A DNA stretch of 64,000 nt from NCBI GenBank assembly GCA_017621205.1, contig JAGATQ010000006.1:97576-161575 (forward strand), written 5' to 3'. Position numbers and translations under genes: made by a program. Source of the DNA: Lachnospira sp. GTDB lineage: Bacteria > Bacillota > Clostridia > Lachnospirales > Lachnospiraceae. The notes under the pieces were generated by a model, which did no database searches, had not been told where the DNA came from, and was given only the letters and a program-made list of their open reading frames with translations. Below are positions 18,840 through 27,826 of this stretch, one piece after another (position 1 is the stretch's first letter; each line of letters begins with the position of its first letter).

Positions 18840-19064
18840 ATGAATTTTATTTCCGTAAGTTACAATATGTACCACAACCGCATTGATATTATTACCTATG
18901 ATGGTTACATATTACGAATTGACAGTAATAAAGCAGAATTGAAAACTACAGCATGGACAGATTATGTGCTAAATATAATGGCAATAGACAATTCATATGT
19001 GATGTTTTATCTGAATAACGAAAAACAGATATTCATAGAAGTTCAAGATAATTTGCGTATGTGA
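18840..19064 (+). CDS. Small hypothetical protein, possibly DUF6061-like
   Basis: 74 residues behind a strong ribosome site (AAGGAGTTGATGAT before ATG). The N-terminal half reads FISVSYNMYHNRIDIITYDG then ILRIDSNKAEL, which resembles the short DUF6061 proteins common in Firmicutes accessory regions. The rest contains a WTDYVLNIM segment and a final charged strand. It has no signal peptide and no clear membrane segment. Function is unknown. It lies alone between the frameshifted fragment and a hairpin. Confidence 0.5.
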   Translation: MNFISVSYNMYHNRIDIITYDGYILRIDSNKAELKTTAWTDYVLNIMAIDNSYVMFYLNNEKQIFIEVQDNLRM

Positions 19065-19074
19065 CAAGCCAAAG

Positions 19075-19134
19075 AAATAGGGGATGACACTAGAAATTCA
19101 TTGTTATGGAATCCAAAGTGTTATCCCTTATTTG
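19075..19134 (+). terminator. Probable hairpin terminator after the small gene
   Basis: AATAGGGGATGACACT and AGTGTTATCCCTTATT pair around a loop of about 25 bases, with one bulge. The following T-run is short, so efficiency is uncertain. Confidence 0.45.
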
Positions 19135-19161
19135 TAATTCTATATCTGGAACAGATAAATC

Positions 19162-19373
19162 TATCACATCATAAATTAAGTTCTTGATAGTTAGGCGTAG
19201 AATAAACTTTCGTTTTGCAAAGCGGATTTTCAACGGCGGTCTGCGCTGCGTTTCGATTCGCACTGAGCAAATGTCCTAGACGTTTAGTGTCAGTGGCTAT
19301 GACTAAAAAAGCAATTCGGCAGATGGAAATTTAGACAAGCCAAACTGTAAGATATTTAGTTTATAATGTACTA
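19162..19373. repeat. MITE-like inverted-repeat element, long copy
   Basis: About 212 bases. The left end (ACATCATAAATTAAGTTCTTGATAGTT, read in two parts) and the right end ATTTAGTTTATAATGTACTA match the inverted ends of the 74-base element at 16777. Between them is a roughly 130-base insert rich in CG words (for example CTGCGCTGCGTTTCGATTCG), unlike the AT-rich flanks. It has no coding capacity. Its right end abuts the stop codon of the acetyltransferase gene. It accounts for most of the gap between 19065 and 19374. Confidence 0.65.
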
Positions 19374-19374
19374 G

Positions 19375-19998
19375 TTATCCATTAGCAATGGTATTTAAGG
19401 TGATTTTTCTGTCCTTGAAATAATATTCCCTATCATGCTCATTAATTTCACGCATTATCCTGCAGGGATTCCCAACAGCAACAACATTTGCAGGAATATC
19501 TTTTGTGACCACGCTGCCTGCTCCAATTACAGTATTATCCCCGATTGTGACTCCCGGCATAATAATGGCACCCGCACCTATCCAGCAGTTCCTTCCAATA
19601 TGAACCGGCATATTATACTGATACACCTGCTCACGAAGTTCCGGCAATATTGGATGTCCTGCGGTAGCAATCGTAACATTTGGTCCAAACATGGTGTAAT
19701 CACCAACATAAATATGGGTATCATCTACACATGTCAGATGATAATTGGCATAGACCATATTTCCAAAATGGCAATGATGTCCACCAAAGTTTGCGTAAAA
19801 GGGCGCTTCAATATAGACGTTCTCTCCGCAATCACCCAACATGTCTTTTAACAGGTTCATTCTTTTTTCGGTTTCTGAAGGCTTCGTCATATTGTAGTCA
19901 CACAATTTATCCTGGTAAACTACTTGTTCCTTCATGATTTCTTCATCTCCTGGAAGATAAAGTTCCCCAGTATGCATTTTTTCTTTCATTTCACTCAT
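19375..19998 (-). CDS. Maltose/galactoside O-acetyltransferase family protein
   Basis: About 207 residues of left-handed beta-helix type. The N-terminal maltose-acetyltransferase domain (KMHTGELYLPGDEEI) is followed by hexapeptide repeats such as VHIGRNCWIGAGAIIMPGVT and IGDNTVIGAGSVVTKDIP. The probable catalytic histidine is in ATAGHPI. The enzyme transfers acetyl from acetyl-CoA to sugar hydroxyls in the cytoplasm. The start at 19998 follows GGAGGTACACAAA and overlaps the end of the MATE gene by eight bases, so the two form an operon. Confidence 0.9.
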   Translation of the reverse strand: MSEMKEKMHTGELYLPGDEEIMKEQVVYQDKLCDYNMTKPSETEKRMNLLKDMLGDCGENVYIEAPFYANFGGHHCHFGNMVYANYHLTCVDDTHIYVGDYTMFGPNVTIATAGHPILPELREQVYQYNMPVHIGRNCWIGAGAIIMPGVTIGDNTVIGAGSVVTKDIPANVVAVGNPCRIMREINEHDREYYFKDRKITLNTIANG

Positions 19999-21343
19999 TT
20001 TGTGTACCTCCATTCGTTAAATTTTTTAACCATTGATATTTTTTATAATGACGGTAAACTACCGGCAATTTCACAATTTCATCCAGATTCAGGACAAAAT
20101 AAACAATGAGTACGGGGAGTTTTAGGATAAATGCACATAAGCAGCCTATTGGCACTGTGATACACCATAATGTTACCACATCGCAGAGAAGTCCAAACTT
20201 GGAATCTCCACCCGCCGGAAAAATGCCACCTATTGTCATGCTATTAATTGACTTACCCACTAAATAATAAGAGCAGATGATGAGCATTCCCCTAAGATAT
20301 TCTCCTGCTTGTGGCGTCAGCCCTGCAAATCTGATAATGGCAGGAGATAAAGCAAGCAGTAAAATTCCTGACAATACACCGCACAGAACAGAGACTTTCG
20401 TTAATGTCTTTCCCGCCTGTTTTGCCTCTTCTATGAGATTTGCCCCAAGCCTGTTTCCAATGATAATACTTCCAGCACTTCCAAGACCAAGACATATACA
20501 TACTATCAGATTCTTGGAAATGTTTGCAATGCCGTTTGCTGCCACCGCATCTGCACCCATATGTCCCATGATAACAGAATACATGGTAAAACCACCGCCC
20601 CATATTAGTTCATTAAAAAGAATCGGAACGGTTTTATTCCAGAACCGTTCTGTCAAATTATGACTCTGGTCAGAAAAACAGATTTTTAAATGCTTTATTT
20701 TTATGGTTGTATAAATAATACTCCAAATCATTTGGACAGCGGTTGCTATGACAGTTGCCCATGCGGCTCCCCGAATCCCCATAGCAGGTATTCCGAATAA
20801 TCCAAAAATGAAAACGGCATTGAGCAGGATATTTATCATTACCGTTATGCTGCTGATTATTGTACTCATATTTACAGCATGACAATTTTTCATAATTGCC
20901 ATATACACCTGTGCTATAGCAGAAAGGAAATAGGATATTCCAATGATGCTAAGATATTCACTCCCCAATGTAATCAATTCCCTTTCACTTGTAAAAAATT
21001 TCATTATATTTTGCGGCAACACAAAAGTTCCGATCCAAAACAAAGCTGCTACTATACAGGAAATACGAAGCACCAGAGAAAATATTCTTGAAATATTAGT
21101 GTAATCTCTTTTTCCATAATACTGAGCCACAAACATATTTTCCCCTATAATAAATGCCATCATAAATAGATTGAATACAAAAGTAACCTGTGTTGCCAAC
21201 GAAACAGCAGACATCGCATTTTGATCCAGGCGTCCCAACATAACAGCATCGCACGCCCCGACAAGTGCAAGCATGAACTGCTGAAAAGCCATCGGCAATG
21301 TTAACCTGATAATTTCCTTTCGCAAGGAATCATTCTTTTTCAT
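19991..21343 (-). CDS. MATE-family efflux transporter
   Basis: 450 residues and 12 predicted membrane segments, full length for the family. The N-terminal half contains RLTLPMAFQQFMLALVGACD and MLGRLDQNAMSAVSLATQV, the usual MATE opening. It probably exports cationic or organic compounds using a Na+ or H+ gradient. It is transcribed divergently from an AraC-type regulator, with a 113-base intergenic region carrying paired direct repeats, and translated together with a sugar acetyltransferase. The substrate is unknown. Confidence 0.93.
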   Translation of the reverse strand: MKKNDSLRKEIIRLTLPMAFQQFMLALVGACDAVMLGRLDQNAMSAVSLATQVTFVFNLFMMAFIIGENMFVAQYYGKRDYTNISRIFSLVLRISCIVAALFWIGTFVLPQNIMKFFTSERELITLGSEYLSIIGISYFLSAIAQVYMAIMKNCHAVNMSTIISSITVMINILLNAVFIFGLFGIPAMGIRGAAWATVIATAVQMIWSIIYTTIKIKHLKICFSDQSHNLTERFWNKTVPILFNELIWGGGFTMYSVIMGHMGADAVAANGIANISKNLIVCICLGLGSAGSIIIGNRLGANLIEEAKQAGKTLTKVSVLCGVLSGILLLALSPAIIRFAGLTPQAGEYLRGMLIICSYYLVGKSINSMTIGGIFPAGGDSKFGLLCDVVTLWCITVPIGCLCAFILKLPVLIVYFVLNLDEIVKLPVVYRHYKKYQWLKNLTNGGTQNE

Positions 21344-21370
21344 AATAATCCCTCTCCCTTTTTTGTTATA

Positions 21371-21434
21371 TTATAACAATATCCGATTTCTCTTTTCATT
21401 TCTTTCAATATCTTGTATAATTTTATAACAATAT
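21371..21434. promoter_or_regulatory. Direct repeats TTATAACAATAT between MATE and AraC genes
   Basis: The 12-base word TTATAACAATAT occurs at 21371-21382 and 21423-21434, 52 bases apart (about five helical turns), both in the same orientation. A -10-like TATAAT lies at 21416-21421. Half-sites on one face of the helix suit a dimeric AraC regulator controlling both divergent units. Confidence 0.5.
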
Positions 21435-21456
21435 TCTTTTTGAAAGGGATGAAACC

Positions 21457-22407
21457 ATGAACGAAAACATAAAATATTGTTCTACCTTTAATTTTGATTC
21501 TTCCGAAACAGTTGCTTACAACAATCCGCTGTTTCCTGCGTATGTCCGGTACGGAAGCTTATCATACTATCCGGATTATTCTGCAATCAGTCACTGGCAT
21601 CCGGATTTGGAATTTATTTTAGTGAAAAGAGGAAAAATGACCTATAATGTAAATGGGGAATTAACGGAATTATCTGACAACAATGGAATTATAATTAACA
21701 GCAGACAAATACATTTTGGTTTTTCTATGGAGCATAACGAATGTGAATTTGTCTGTATTTTGTTATCTCCTGAATTATTACAGGGTAACAAATGGTTCTA
21801 TGAAAATTATATTGAATGGTTTACAGAAAATACTTCCTGTCCTTATCTGTATCTTACACATGACAATTGGCAGGCTGCTATTTTAGATAAGATAGATATG
21901 TTATATGATTCCTTTTGTAATGACTTTGATCGCATTTCTACACAAGAATTATCTTATTTTGAATTAATTGAAGGTTTTTGTTTTATTATGAAAACATTAT
22001 ATAGGAATCTTCCTCATACGCAACAAATGAGAAAAAGAAACTCTGCTGATATCGCTTCTCTTAGGAATATGATTACTTATATAGAAGAACATTATATGGA
22101 GCATATTACATTGCAAGACATCTCCCTTTCCGGAATCTGCTGTAAAAGCAGATGCTCTCTGCTGTTTAAGAAATATCTTTGCGATACCCCTATTTCATAT
22201 CTAACCAAATTCCGTTTAAGAAAGAGCCTTGTTGCTTTGCTTGAATCAGAATCATGTATTACGGATATTGCGTATGAATATGGATTTGGTGGGGCAAGCT
22301 ATTATTGTGAAATTTTTCAAAAATATTATGGAATCTCTCCATTAAAATATAAAAAGGAACAGCTTAAAAGTAAGAAGGACAATTCGCTTGCTCCCCCCTG
22401 TTTTTGA
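21457..22407 (+). CDS. AraC-family transcriptional regulator with cupin sensor
   Basis: 316 residues. The N-terminal cupin-type domain (about 25-110) carries HWHPDLEFILVKRGKMTYNV and IINSRQIHFGF. The C-terminal domain (about 205-305) has two helix-turn-helix units, ITLQDISLSGICCKSRCSLL and CITDIAYEYGFGGASYYCEI, ending in the AraC signature YYGISPLKYKK. It probably controls the divergent MATE-acetyltransferase operon through the repeats in the shared upstream region. AAAGGGATG precedes the start. The ligand is unknown, perhaps a sugar or small aromatic. Confidence 0.92.
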   Translation: MNENIKYCSTFNFDSSETVAYNNPLFPAYVRYGSLSYYPDYSAISHWHPDLEFILVKRGKMTYNVNGELTELSDNNGIIINSRQIHFGFSMEHNECEFVCILLSPELLQGNKWFYENYIEWFTENTSCPYLYLTHDNWQAAILDKIDMLYDSFCNDFDRISTQELSYFELIEGFCFIMKTLYRNLPHTQQMRKRNSADIASLRNMITYIEEHYMEHITLQDISLSGICCKSRCSLLFKKYLCDTPISYLTKFRLRKSLVALLESESCITDIAYEYGFGGASYYCEIFQKYYGISPLKYKKEQLKSKKDNSLAPPCF

Positions 22408-22420
22408 TTTTATCATATAG

Positions 22421-23296
22421 TTATATATTTTTTCTAACAATGGAAAATTTATTGTTAATGTCAATGGTCGTCAAGAGATGAGTGGTGCCGCAATTTTACT
22501 CTTTGGCAAGAATCCTCAATTGTTTTTTGAGCGTGCCAGAGTGCGTTTTATAAGATATGAAGGTACAGAAGCCAAGGTTGGGGCAGCGATGAATGTGATT
22601 AAAGATAAGATTTTTGAAGGACGAATCTTGGATTTGGTAGAAAAAACAATTGAGTTTGTTAGAGATCAGATAAAAGAGCATACATATTTAGGACCAGATG
22701 CCAGATTTGTTACTGAGCCAGAATATCCAGAATTTGTATGGAAGGAGCTTATAGTTAATGCAATTGCCCATCGTGATTATAGTATTAAAGGAACAGACAT
22801 CCAAATTAAAATGTTTGATGATCATATTACAGTAGAAAGTCCCGGTACACTTCCGGGAATTGTTCGTTTGAATAATATGAGGGAAATCCATTTTTCAAGG
22901 AATCCTAAGATTGCTGCTTTGCTTCATGAATATGAGTATGTACGTGAATTTGGTGAAGGAATTGACAGGATGTTTTTTGAAATGAAGCAAGCGGGATTGC
23001 CAGAACCGGAGTATCGAACAGAGGCATTTATGGTATATGCCACAATTAAAAACAAAAAATTTTTGGAGAGAAAATTAGATAACACCCAAGATAACACCCA
23101 AGATAACACCCAAGATAAAATATTAGAATTCTGTAAAATACCAAGAAGCAAGAATGAAATTACGGCCTTCTTAGGATATAAGGATGCAAAAAATATTGCA
23201 AAAAATCACTTAAAACCGTTGATTCAGGCAGGAAAATTGGTAATGACAGTTCCAGATAAGCCTAATAGTAAGAACCAAAAATATATAACAAAGTAA
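22421..23296 (+). pseudogene. Truncated RecG-like/AlbA-type ATP-binding protein
   Basis: The frame is open from 22421, with the first ATG at 22478 (272 residues). It holds the C-terminal two-thirds of a family usually 450-490 residues long. The GHKL-like ATP-binding part is present: ELIVNAIAHRDYSIKGTDI, VESPGTLPGIV and REFGEGIDRMFFEM. A Gln-Asp-Asn-Thr repeat linker and a winged-helix end (RSKNEITAFLGYKDAKNIAK) follow. The N-terminal AlbA_2/Schlafen domain is missing, and no ribosome site precedes 22478. The piece begins right after the AraC gene, so it is probably a deletion remnant, although the remaining frame is intact. Confidence 0.65.
23078..23116 (+). repeat. In-frame 12-bp tandem repeat (3.3 copies)
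   Basis: GATAACACCCAA is repeated three times exactly (23078-23113) and then partly. It encodes Asp-Asn-Thr-Gln units in the linker of the ATP-binding protein. Such repeats change copy number by slippage without breaking the frame. Confidence 0.85.
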
Positions 23297-23303
23297 CAAT
23301 TTA

Positions 23304-23354
23304 AACAGGGCTGCCGCCTGCGATTATTTATTATCAAAGCAGGCAAGCCCTGTT
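23304..23354. terminator. Hairpin terminator between converging genes
   Basis: AACAGGGCT-GCC-GCCTGC pairs with GCAGGC-AAGCCCTGTT around a loop of about 17 bases. The stem is GC-rich with a small bulge. Only a short T/A tract follows on either side, so it is probably a bidirectional terminator of moderate strength. Confidence 0.65.
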
Positions 23355-23398
23355 AAGTATACATAGTATGCTTATTAATCATGCTATTTTATTGTCTG

Positions 23399-24241
23399 CT
23401 ATTCACCATAATACCTCTGAATAGCATGAGCAACATATTCTGAACAGCCTTCCCCATATTGATTATCTGTCGCCTTGGCAAGCCGTTGGTTTTGCAGGTA
23501 TTCATCTGCAAAATCTAACAAAATGTTCCTTGCATTATCAAGCTTAAAAAGCTCCTTATAATATTTTGCAAGTAGTTCAACAGCTTCTTTTTCAATGGTG
23601 ATGTCACTCGTTTTCTTCGCCATCATAAATTTTCTGTAGATATCGTCCGCTTCCTCCTGTTTTTTCACGAAATCTTCAGTATCCCCATTAGACTGCATAA
23701 TAGCTGCCATTGTTTTATCCTTGCCGCCATACCATTTAAATACATCTGCCATTGCCTGTTCATTATTTGTTAATCCCCATGTCAGATGCTCTCGGTAGTT
23801 TTCTAAAGTACCGTATTTTTGTATCTGTTCTTCAAGGGATTCTTTTGACATACATTCCAATATATGGTCTAATATGCTTTTTATTTCTTCTTCATTAAAT
23901 GCTTCAAAGCTCATTGTATTCACTCCTTTCATTACGTCAGTGATTAGTTCAATAATTCCATTTAACCGGTTTCGTTTCTGCTCTAGCAGAATTTTTTGGG
24001 TTAATAGGGTCTGTTCTTTGTCATAGCCCGGATTCTCCATTATCTGTTTTATGTCAGCTAGTGAAAATTCCAACTCCTTAAAGAACATAATTTCCTGTAA
24101 CCGCTCCAATGCTTTGTTGTCATATAAGCGGTATCCTGCATCCGTTAATCGGGTGGGCTTTAATAAACCTATCTCATCATAGTACCGTAATGTCCGTACA
24201 CTAACTCCGCTTATTTCTGACATTTCTTTTATAGTTTTCAT
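23399..24241 (-). CDS. MerR-family regulator with TipAS ligand domain
   Basis: 280 residues. The N-terminal MerR helix-turn-helix (TIKEMSEISGVSVRTLRYYD, EIGLLKPTRLTDAGYRLY) is followed by a dimerisation coiled coil to about residue 105. The C-terminal half (about 140-270) is a TipAS domain, recognisable by YREHLTWGLTNNEQAMADVF, AVELLAKYYKELF and ADEYLQNQRLAKATDNQYGEG. TipAS domains trap antibiotics or other hydrophobic compounds, and the protein then untwists a promoter with a 19-base spacer. Just such a promoter lies upstream of this gene (24350-24380), which points to autoregulation. Confidence 0.93.
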   Translation of the reverse strand: MKTIKEMSEISGVSVRTLRYYDEIGLLKPTRLTDAGYRLYDNKALERLQEIMFFKELEFSLADIKQIMENPGYDKEQTLLTQKILLEQKRNRLNGIIELITDVMKGVNTMSFEAFNEEEIKSILDHILECMSKESLEEQIQKYGTLENYREHLTWGLTNNEQAMADVFKWYGGKDKTMAAIMQSNGDTEDFVKKQEEADDIYRKFMMAKKTSDITIEKEAVELLAKYYKELFKLDNARNILLDFADEYLQNQRLAKATDNQYGEGCSEYVAHAIQRYYGE

Positions 24242-24349
24242 TGATGCCTCCTTTCTATAATTTTTATAAAGATAATTGTAAAGCTCCCACTTCCCATACT
24301 ATTATGACGGTAGTATCGGCAATTAGCAGTCTTACAATTACCCTATAAC

Positions 24350-24380
24350 ATCCTAAACCCTTACGTTACGGTAATGTCAA
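24350..24380 (-). promoter_or_regulatory. MerR-type promoter with 19-bp spacer and dyad operator
   Basis: Read on the minus strand: TTGACA (24380-24375), a 19-base spacer containing the imperfect dyad TTACCGTAACGTAA (24374-24361), then TAGGAT (24355-24350). Overlong spacers with a central dyad are the hallmark of MerR-activated promoters. It reads toward the TipAS-type merR gene. Confidence 0.7.
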
Positions 24381-24397
24381 TACAGAAATAAAAAAGA

Positions 24398-24426
24398 TTG
24401 ACAGATTCCATTTTGTCAGTTATTAT
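24398..24426 (+). promoter_or_regulatory. Strong sigma-A promoter of the GntR/ABC operon
   Basis: TTGACA (24398-24403), 17 bases, TATTAT (24421-24426). Its -35 is only 17 bases from the -35 of the opposing MerR-type promoter, so RNA polymerase and MerR probably interfere with one another. Confidence 0.7.
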
Positions 24427-24550
24427 AAATCTGTATGAACTGTATTAATGTTAATGATACAGTAAGCAACTGTGTGATAGATAGGTAAAACAACAGTCAT
24501 GCTTACTTGAATTGATTTTTAATTCATTCGAAATATTTGGAGGTGAGTAT

Positions 24551-24946
24551 TTGATACATGTAGATTTTAGGGATGCCCATCCGATTTATGAGCAGGTGAA
24601 GGAGCAATTCCGACGCTTGATTGTGCAGGAGGTTCTTTCTGTTGATGAGAAGCTTCCTTCGGTTCGGGAGTTGGCGGCGGCTTTAGCGATTAATCCAAAT
24701 ACCATTCAGCGGGCATACCGGGATTTGGAGCAGGAGGGGTATGTATATACAATAGCCGGAAAGGGAAGCTTTGTTGCCGGAAGCCCAACACTTAACGAGA
24801 AACAGCAGCAGGAGCTGTTAAAAAAGCTTAGCATGGTGTTAGAGGAGTGTTATTATGGAAAGATAGCAAAGAAGGTAGTGGAGCAGCAGGTAGATGATTG
24901 TTATAAGCAAGAAAAGAAAGGGGAGAGTGTGAGTGATAAAGGGTGA
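24551..24946 (+). CDS. GntR-family regulator, YtrA subfamily
   Basis: 131 residues, the short YtrA type: a winged helix (DAHPIYEQVKEQFRRLIVQE, PSVRELAAALAINPNTIQRA, YRDLEQEGYVYTIAGKGSFV) and a brief C-terminal dimerisation tail with no ligand domain. The start is TTG at 24551 behind GGAGGTGAG; a more upstream start would lack a ribosome site. The gene overlaps the next ABC ATPase gene by 14 bases. In Bacillus ytrA represses its own ABC operon and is relieved by cell-wall antibiotics, so a similar feedback role is likely. Confidence 0.9.
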   Translation: MIHVDFRDAHPIYEQVKEQFRRLIVQEVLSVDEKLPSVRELAAALAINPNTIQRAYRDLEQEGYVYTIAGKGSFVAGSPTLNEKQQQELLKKLSMVLEECYYGKIAKKVVEQQVDDCYKQEKKGESVSDKG

Positions 24947-25832
24947 ACATATCAGTAAAAGCTTTGATGGTTTTCAGGCACTTGCCGATTGTAATATTCA
25001 TGTGAGGAAAGGCTCTGTCTATGGTCTGGTTGGTCCGAATGGGGCAGGCAAGTCTACTCTGCTTAGGCATTTGACCGGAATTTTCAGGCAGGATGAAGGC
25101 GAGATTTTAATAGAGGATAAACCGGTATTTGAAAATGTTGCTGTCAAGGAGAAGATTGCATTTATTCCTGATGATATTTTTTATTTCCGTCAGTCTACAT
25201 TAAAGGATATGATGAAATATTATAGGGGAATCTATGAGGGGTTTGATGAGGATTTGTTTTATAAGGTTATGGAGGTGTTTCCGGAGCTTCAGAATAAACG
25301 GGCAATCCGTAAGATGTCAAAGGGAATGCAGAAGCAGGCAGCATTTGTATTGGCGATTGCCATGAAGCCACAGATTATGATTCTGGATGAGCCGGTGGAT
25401 GGGCTTGACCCGGTAATGCGGCGGCAGATATGGAGCATATTGCTTTCCGAGGTGGAAAAGGAGCAGATGACCGTGCTTGTGTCCTCCCACAATCTTAGGG
25501 AGCTTGAGGATGTGTGTGATTATGTCGGCATTATGCATAAGGGGAGTGTGGTATTGGAGCGCTCTTTATCAGAGTTGCAGGGTGGCGTGACGAAGCTGCA
25601 GATTGCATTTGCCGATGGATTGCCGGATATGAGTGAAGATATGGAGGTTATGCATGAATCCTTGCTAGGTAAGGTGCATACATTGATTGTTAAGGGAAGC
25701 CCTGAGGAGATAGAGCAAAAGGCGATGAAATATCAGCCATTACTGGTGGATGTAATACCGCTTACCCTGGAAGAAATCTTCATCTATGAGTTGGGAGGGA
25801 TGGATTATGAAATCAAAGAAATCATTCTTTAA
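24933..25832 (+). CDS. ABC-2-type transporter ATPase (YtrB/BcrA-like)
   Basis: 299 residues. Walker A GPNGAGKS, signature MSKGMQKQAAFVLAIA, Walker B MILDEPVDGLD and the H-loop SSHNLREL are all present, with a C-terminal extension typical of the BcrA/YtrB class. The start is GTG at 24933 after AAAGGGGAG, inside the end of the GntR gene. It should energise the large membrane protein that follows, with which it overlaps by 26 bases. The substrate is not evident. Confidence 0.93.
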   Translation: MIKGEHISKSFDGFQALADCNIHVRKGSVYGLVGPNGAGKSTLLRHLTGIFRQDEGEILIEDKPVFENVAVKEKIAFIPDDIFYFRQSTLKDMMKYYRGIYEGFDEDLFYKVMEVFPELQNKRAIRKMSKGMQKQAAFVLAIAMKPQIMILDEPVDGLDPVMRRQIWSILLSEVEKEQMTVLVSSHNLRELEDVCDYVGIMHKGSVVLERSLSELQGGVTKLQIAFADGLPDMSEDMEVMHESLLGKVHTLIVKGSPEEIEQKAMKYQPLLVDVIPLTLEEIFIYELGGMDYEIKEIIL

Positions 25833-27780
25833 CAGAACAATGTTTTTTAAGGATATAATAAGACTGTGGCCGCTCTGGGTGATAGGTATTGTTATAACAA
25901 TGTTTGCATTTGTGGCTCCATTTTTTACGAGTACGATAGGGATTCTTCGGTATGACTCATTGGATGATTGGCAAATATTGAATGAGATTCAGGAGAATAT
26001 GGCGGAATATATTATCGCTAGTGGTTTTTATATCATATTTATGGCAGTGATGGCAATTGTCTGTGCTGTGTTTGTATTTCAGTATCTCAACAGGCAATGT
26101 TCCTCCTACATGCTTCACAGCCTTCCGGTAAGCAGGAAAACGATGTATGTTACACATTATTTATCGGGCTTATTCATGTATTTGTTGCCGTTTGTATTGC
26201 TTTGGTGCGTTTTATCCTGCCTGAATGTCATATTCGGAATCCACATGGGGGCAGCAATTTTGGGCTATGTTTTGGAAACGGTAATGATTGCCTTGTTTTT
26301 CTACAGTCTGTCATGCTTTATTGTAATGCTAAGCGGAAGCAGTATCATGAATCTGTTTATGTATGCTGTCATTAATTTTATGGTGTATGTTTTTTACAAT
26401 ATGGCAGATACAATTATTAATTTGTTTACTTATGGCAGCGGAAGCTATTATGCAGGGGGCTTTGATATTAAGGGACTTGTTACAATTTTTAGCCCGGTTA
26501 TTTATTTCTCCAACGCATTGACAGAGCAGTCGGCTTCCTCCGACCCATTTTTTGATGGCGATCCGCTTCTTGCCGTAGATGGTTTGTTAATTGGTGATTT
26601 TCACTATGGAACAGTGATACTTTGTCTGTTTTATTTACTCCCGGCAATCGTGTTTTTTGTGGCGGCATATATGCTGTATCGGAGACGCAAGCTGGAGCGT
26701 GTAGATGAAAACCTGGTATTTCCTTGGAGTAAAGTGGTTTACCGCATTGTATTTTGTTGCTGTGGCAGCTATATTTTTACATGTTTAATGTATTATCTGA
26801 CCTATGCCATATTTAGCCATTTACTTACCTACCAATATTCCTATTTCATTGGTATCTGTTATCTATTGATTGGAAGCATCGTATGCTATCTGATATGTGA
26901 TATGATTCTTTTAAAGACTTTCTTTATATGGAAACAGTTATCCTATTTACAGCTTGGAGTGATAACGGCTGGAATCGTTCTGGTATTTGTTGCCGGACAT
27001 TTTGCTTATTTGCAGCATAGCACGGTAGCAGCTTCAAAGATAAAGTCGGTAAATGTCTCTTTTAATGACAAAAGCTTTCATATTAAAGAACAGGAGAGGA
27101 TGGATACTCTGTTGTCACTTCAAAAGGAAGTGATGGAACAGGGAAGTAAAAAACTGATGTATGAGGCGGATAATCCGGTAGCGAATAGTAATATTAGTGA
27201 ATATCAAGGCGCTTGCTGCAATATGTCTCTTACGTATACATTAAAAAACAAAGGGGAGATTTTGCGGAGCTATCGTATTGGGATTACAACAGACGAGGAG
27301 AAATTATTGTCAGAGTTCATTATGTATTTGAATGATACAGACTATTTGCTTGATACTGTGATTCCTGAGGGCTTTGATAAGGAAAATATAATAAGTGCCA
27401 TCTTTCGGTTTGTTGAGGAAACAGATGATAGAGATACAAGTATGTACGATGATATTAATATCATCTATCAGAAAGAAATGTATGAGGCAGTGATGAAGGA
27501 CTTGCAAGAGGGACATATCAATTTTGGCAATATATATAGAAAAAATCAAAGAGGTCTGGTGGATTGTGGAAAGCGGATCGGAACAATTGGTTTTACCTAT
27601 GATAAGCAACCTTCTGAGGAGGATGAAAGTTACAACAATGATTGGAGCATTTTGAAGGATAGATGGGAGCTGAAATCCTCTGATTATTATAATGATAATT
27701 TTAATTTTGTGATTACGGATGAATGTACGCATGTGCTTAAGCTGTTAGAGCAGGAGATGGGCGGAGCAGTATATAATTAG
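25807..27780 (+). CDS. ABC-2-type transporter membrane protein (YtrC/D-like)
   Basis: About 657 residues. The N-terminal half has six or more membrane segments, beginning with IIRLWPLWVIGIVITMFAFV, then loops with FQYLNRQCSSYMLHSLPVSR (a coupling-helix-like motif of ABC-2 permeases), and further segments to about residue 405. The remaining 250 residues are soluble and lie outside the membrane. The ATG at 25807 follows GGGAGGGATGG. It pairs with the overlapping ATPase, and the operon resembles ytrABC, induced by cell-wall-active antibiotics. Confidence 0.82.
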   Translation: MKSKKSFFNRTMFFKDIIRLWPLWVIGIVITMFAFVAPFFTSTIGILRYDSLDDWQILNEIQENMAEYIIASGFYIIFMAVMAIVCAVFVFQYLNRQCSSYMLHSLPVSRKTMYVTHYLSGLFMYLLPFVLLWCVLSCLNVIFGIHMGAAILGYVLETVMIALFFYSLSCFIVMLSGSSIMNLFMYAVINFMVYVFYNMADTIINLFTYGSGSYYAGGFDIKGLVTIFSPVIYFSNALTEQSASSDPFFDGDPLLAVDGLLIGDFHYGTVILCLFYLLPAIVFFVAAYMLYRRRKLERVDENLVFPWSKVVYRIVFCCCGSYIFTCLMYYLTYAIFSHLLTYQYSYFIGICYLLIGSIVCYLICDMILLKTFFIWKQLSYLQLGVITAGIVLVFVAGHFAYLQHSTVAASKIKSVNVSFNDKSFHIKEQERMDTLLSLQKEVMEQGSKKLMYEADNPVANSNISEYQGACCNMSLTYTLKNKGEILRSYRIGITTDEEKLLSEFIMYLNDTDYLLDTVIPEGFDKENIISAIFRFVEETDDRDTSMYDDINIIYQKEMYEAVMKDLQEGHINFGNIYRKNQRGLVDCGKRIGTIGFTYDKQPSEEDESYNNDWSILKDRWELKSSDYYNDNFNFVITDECTHVLKLLEQEMGGAVYN

Positions 27781-27826
27781 CACCCTTACTTTAGACAAGA
27801 TCAACTTTGTTAAGCTCAGTTTTTGG

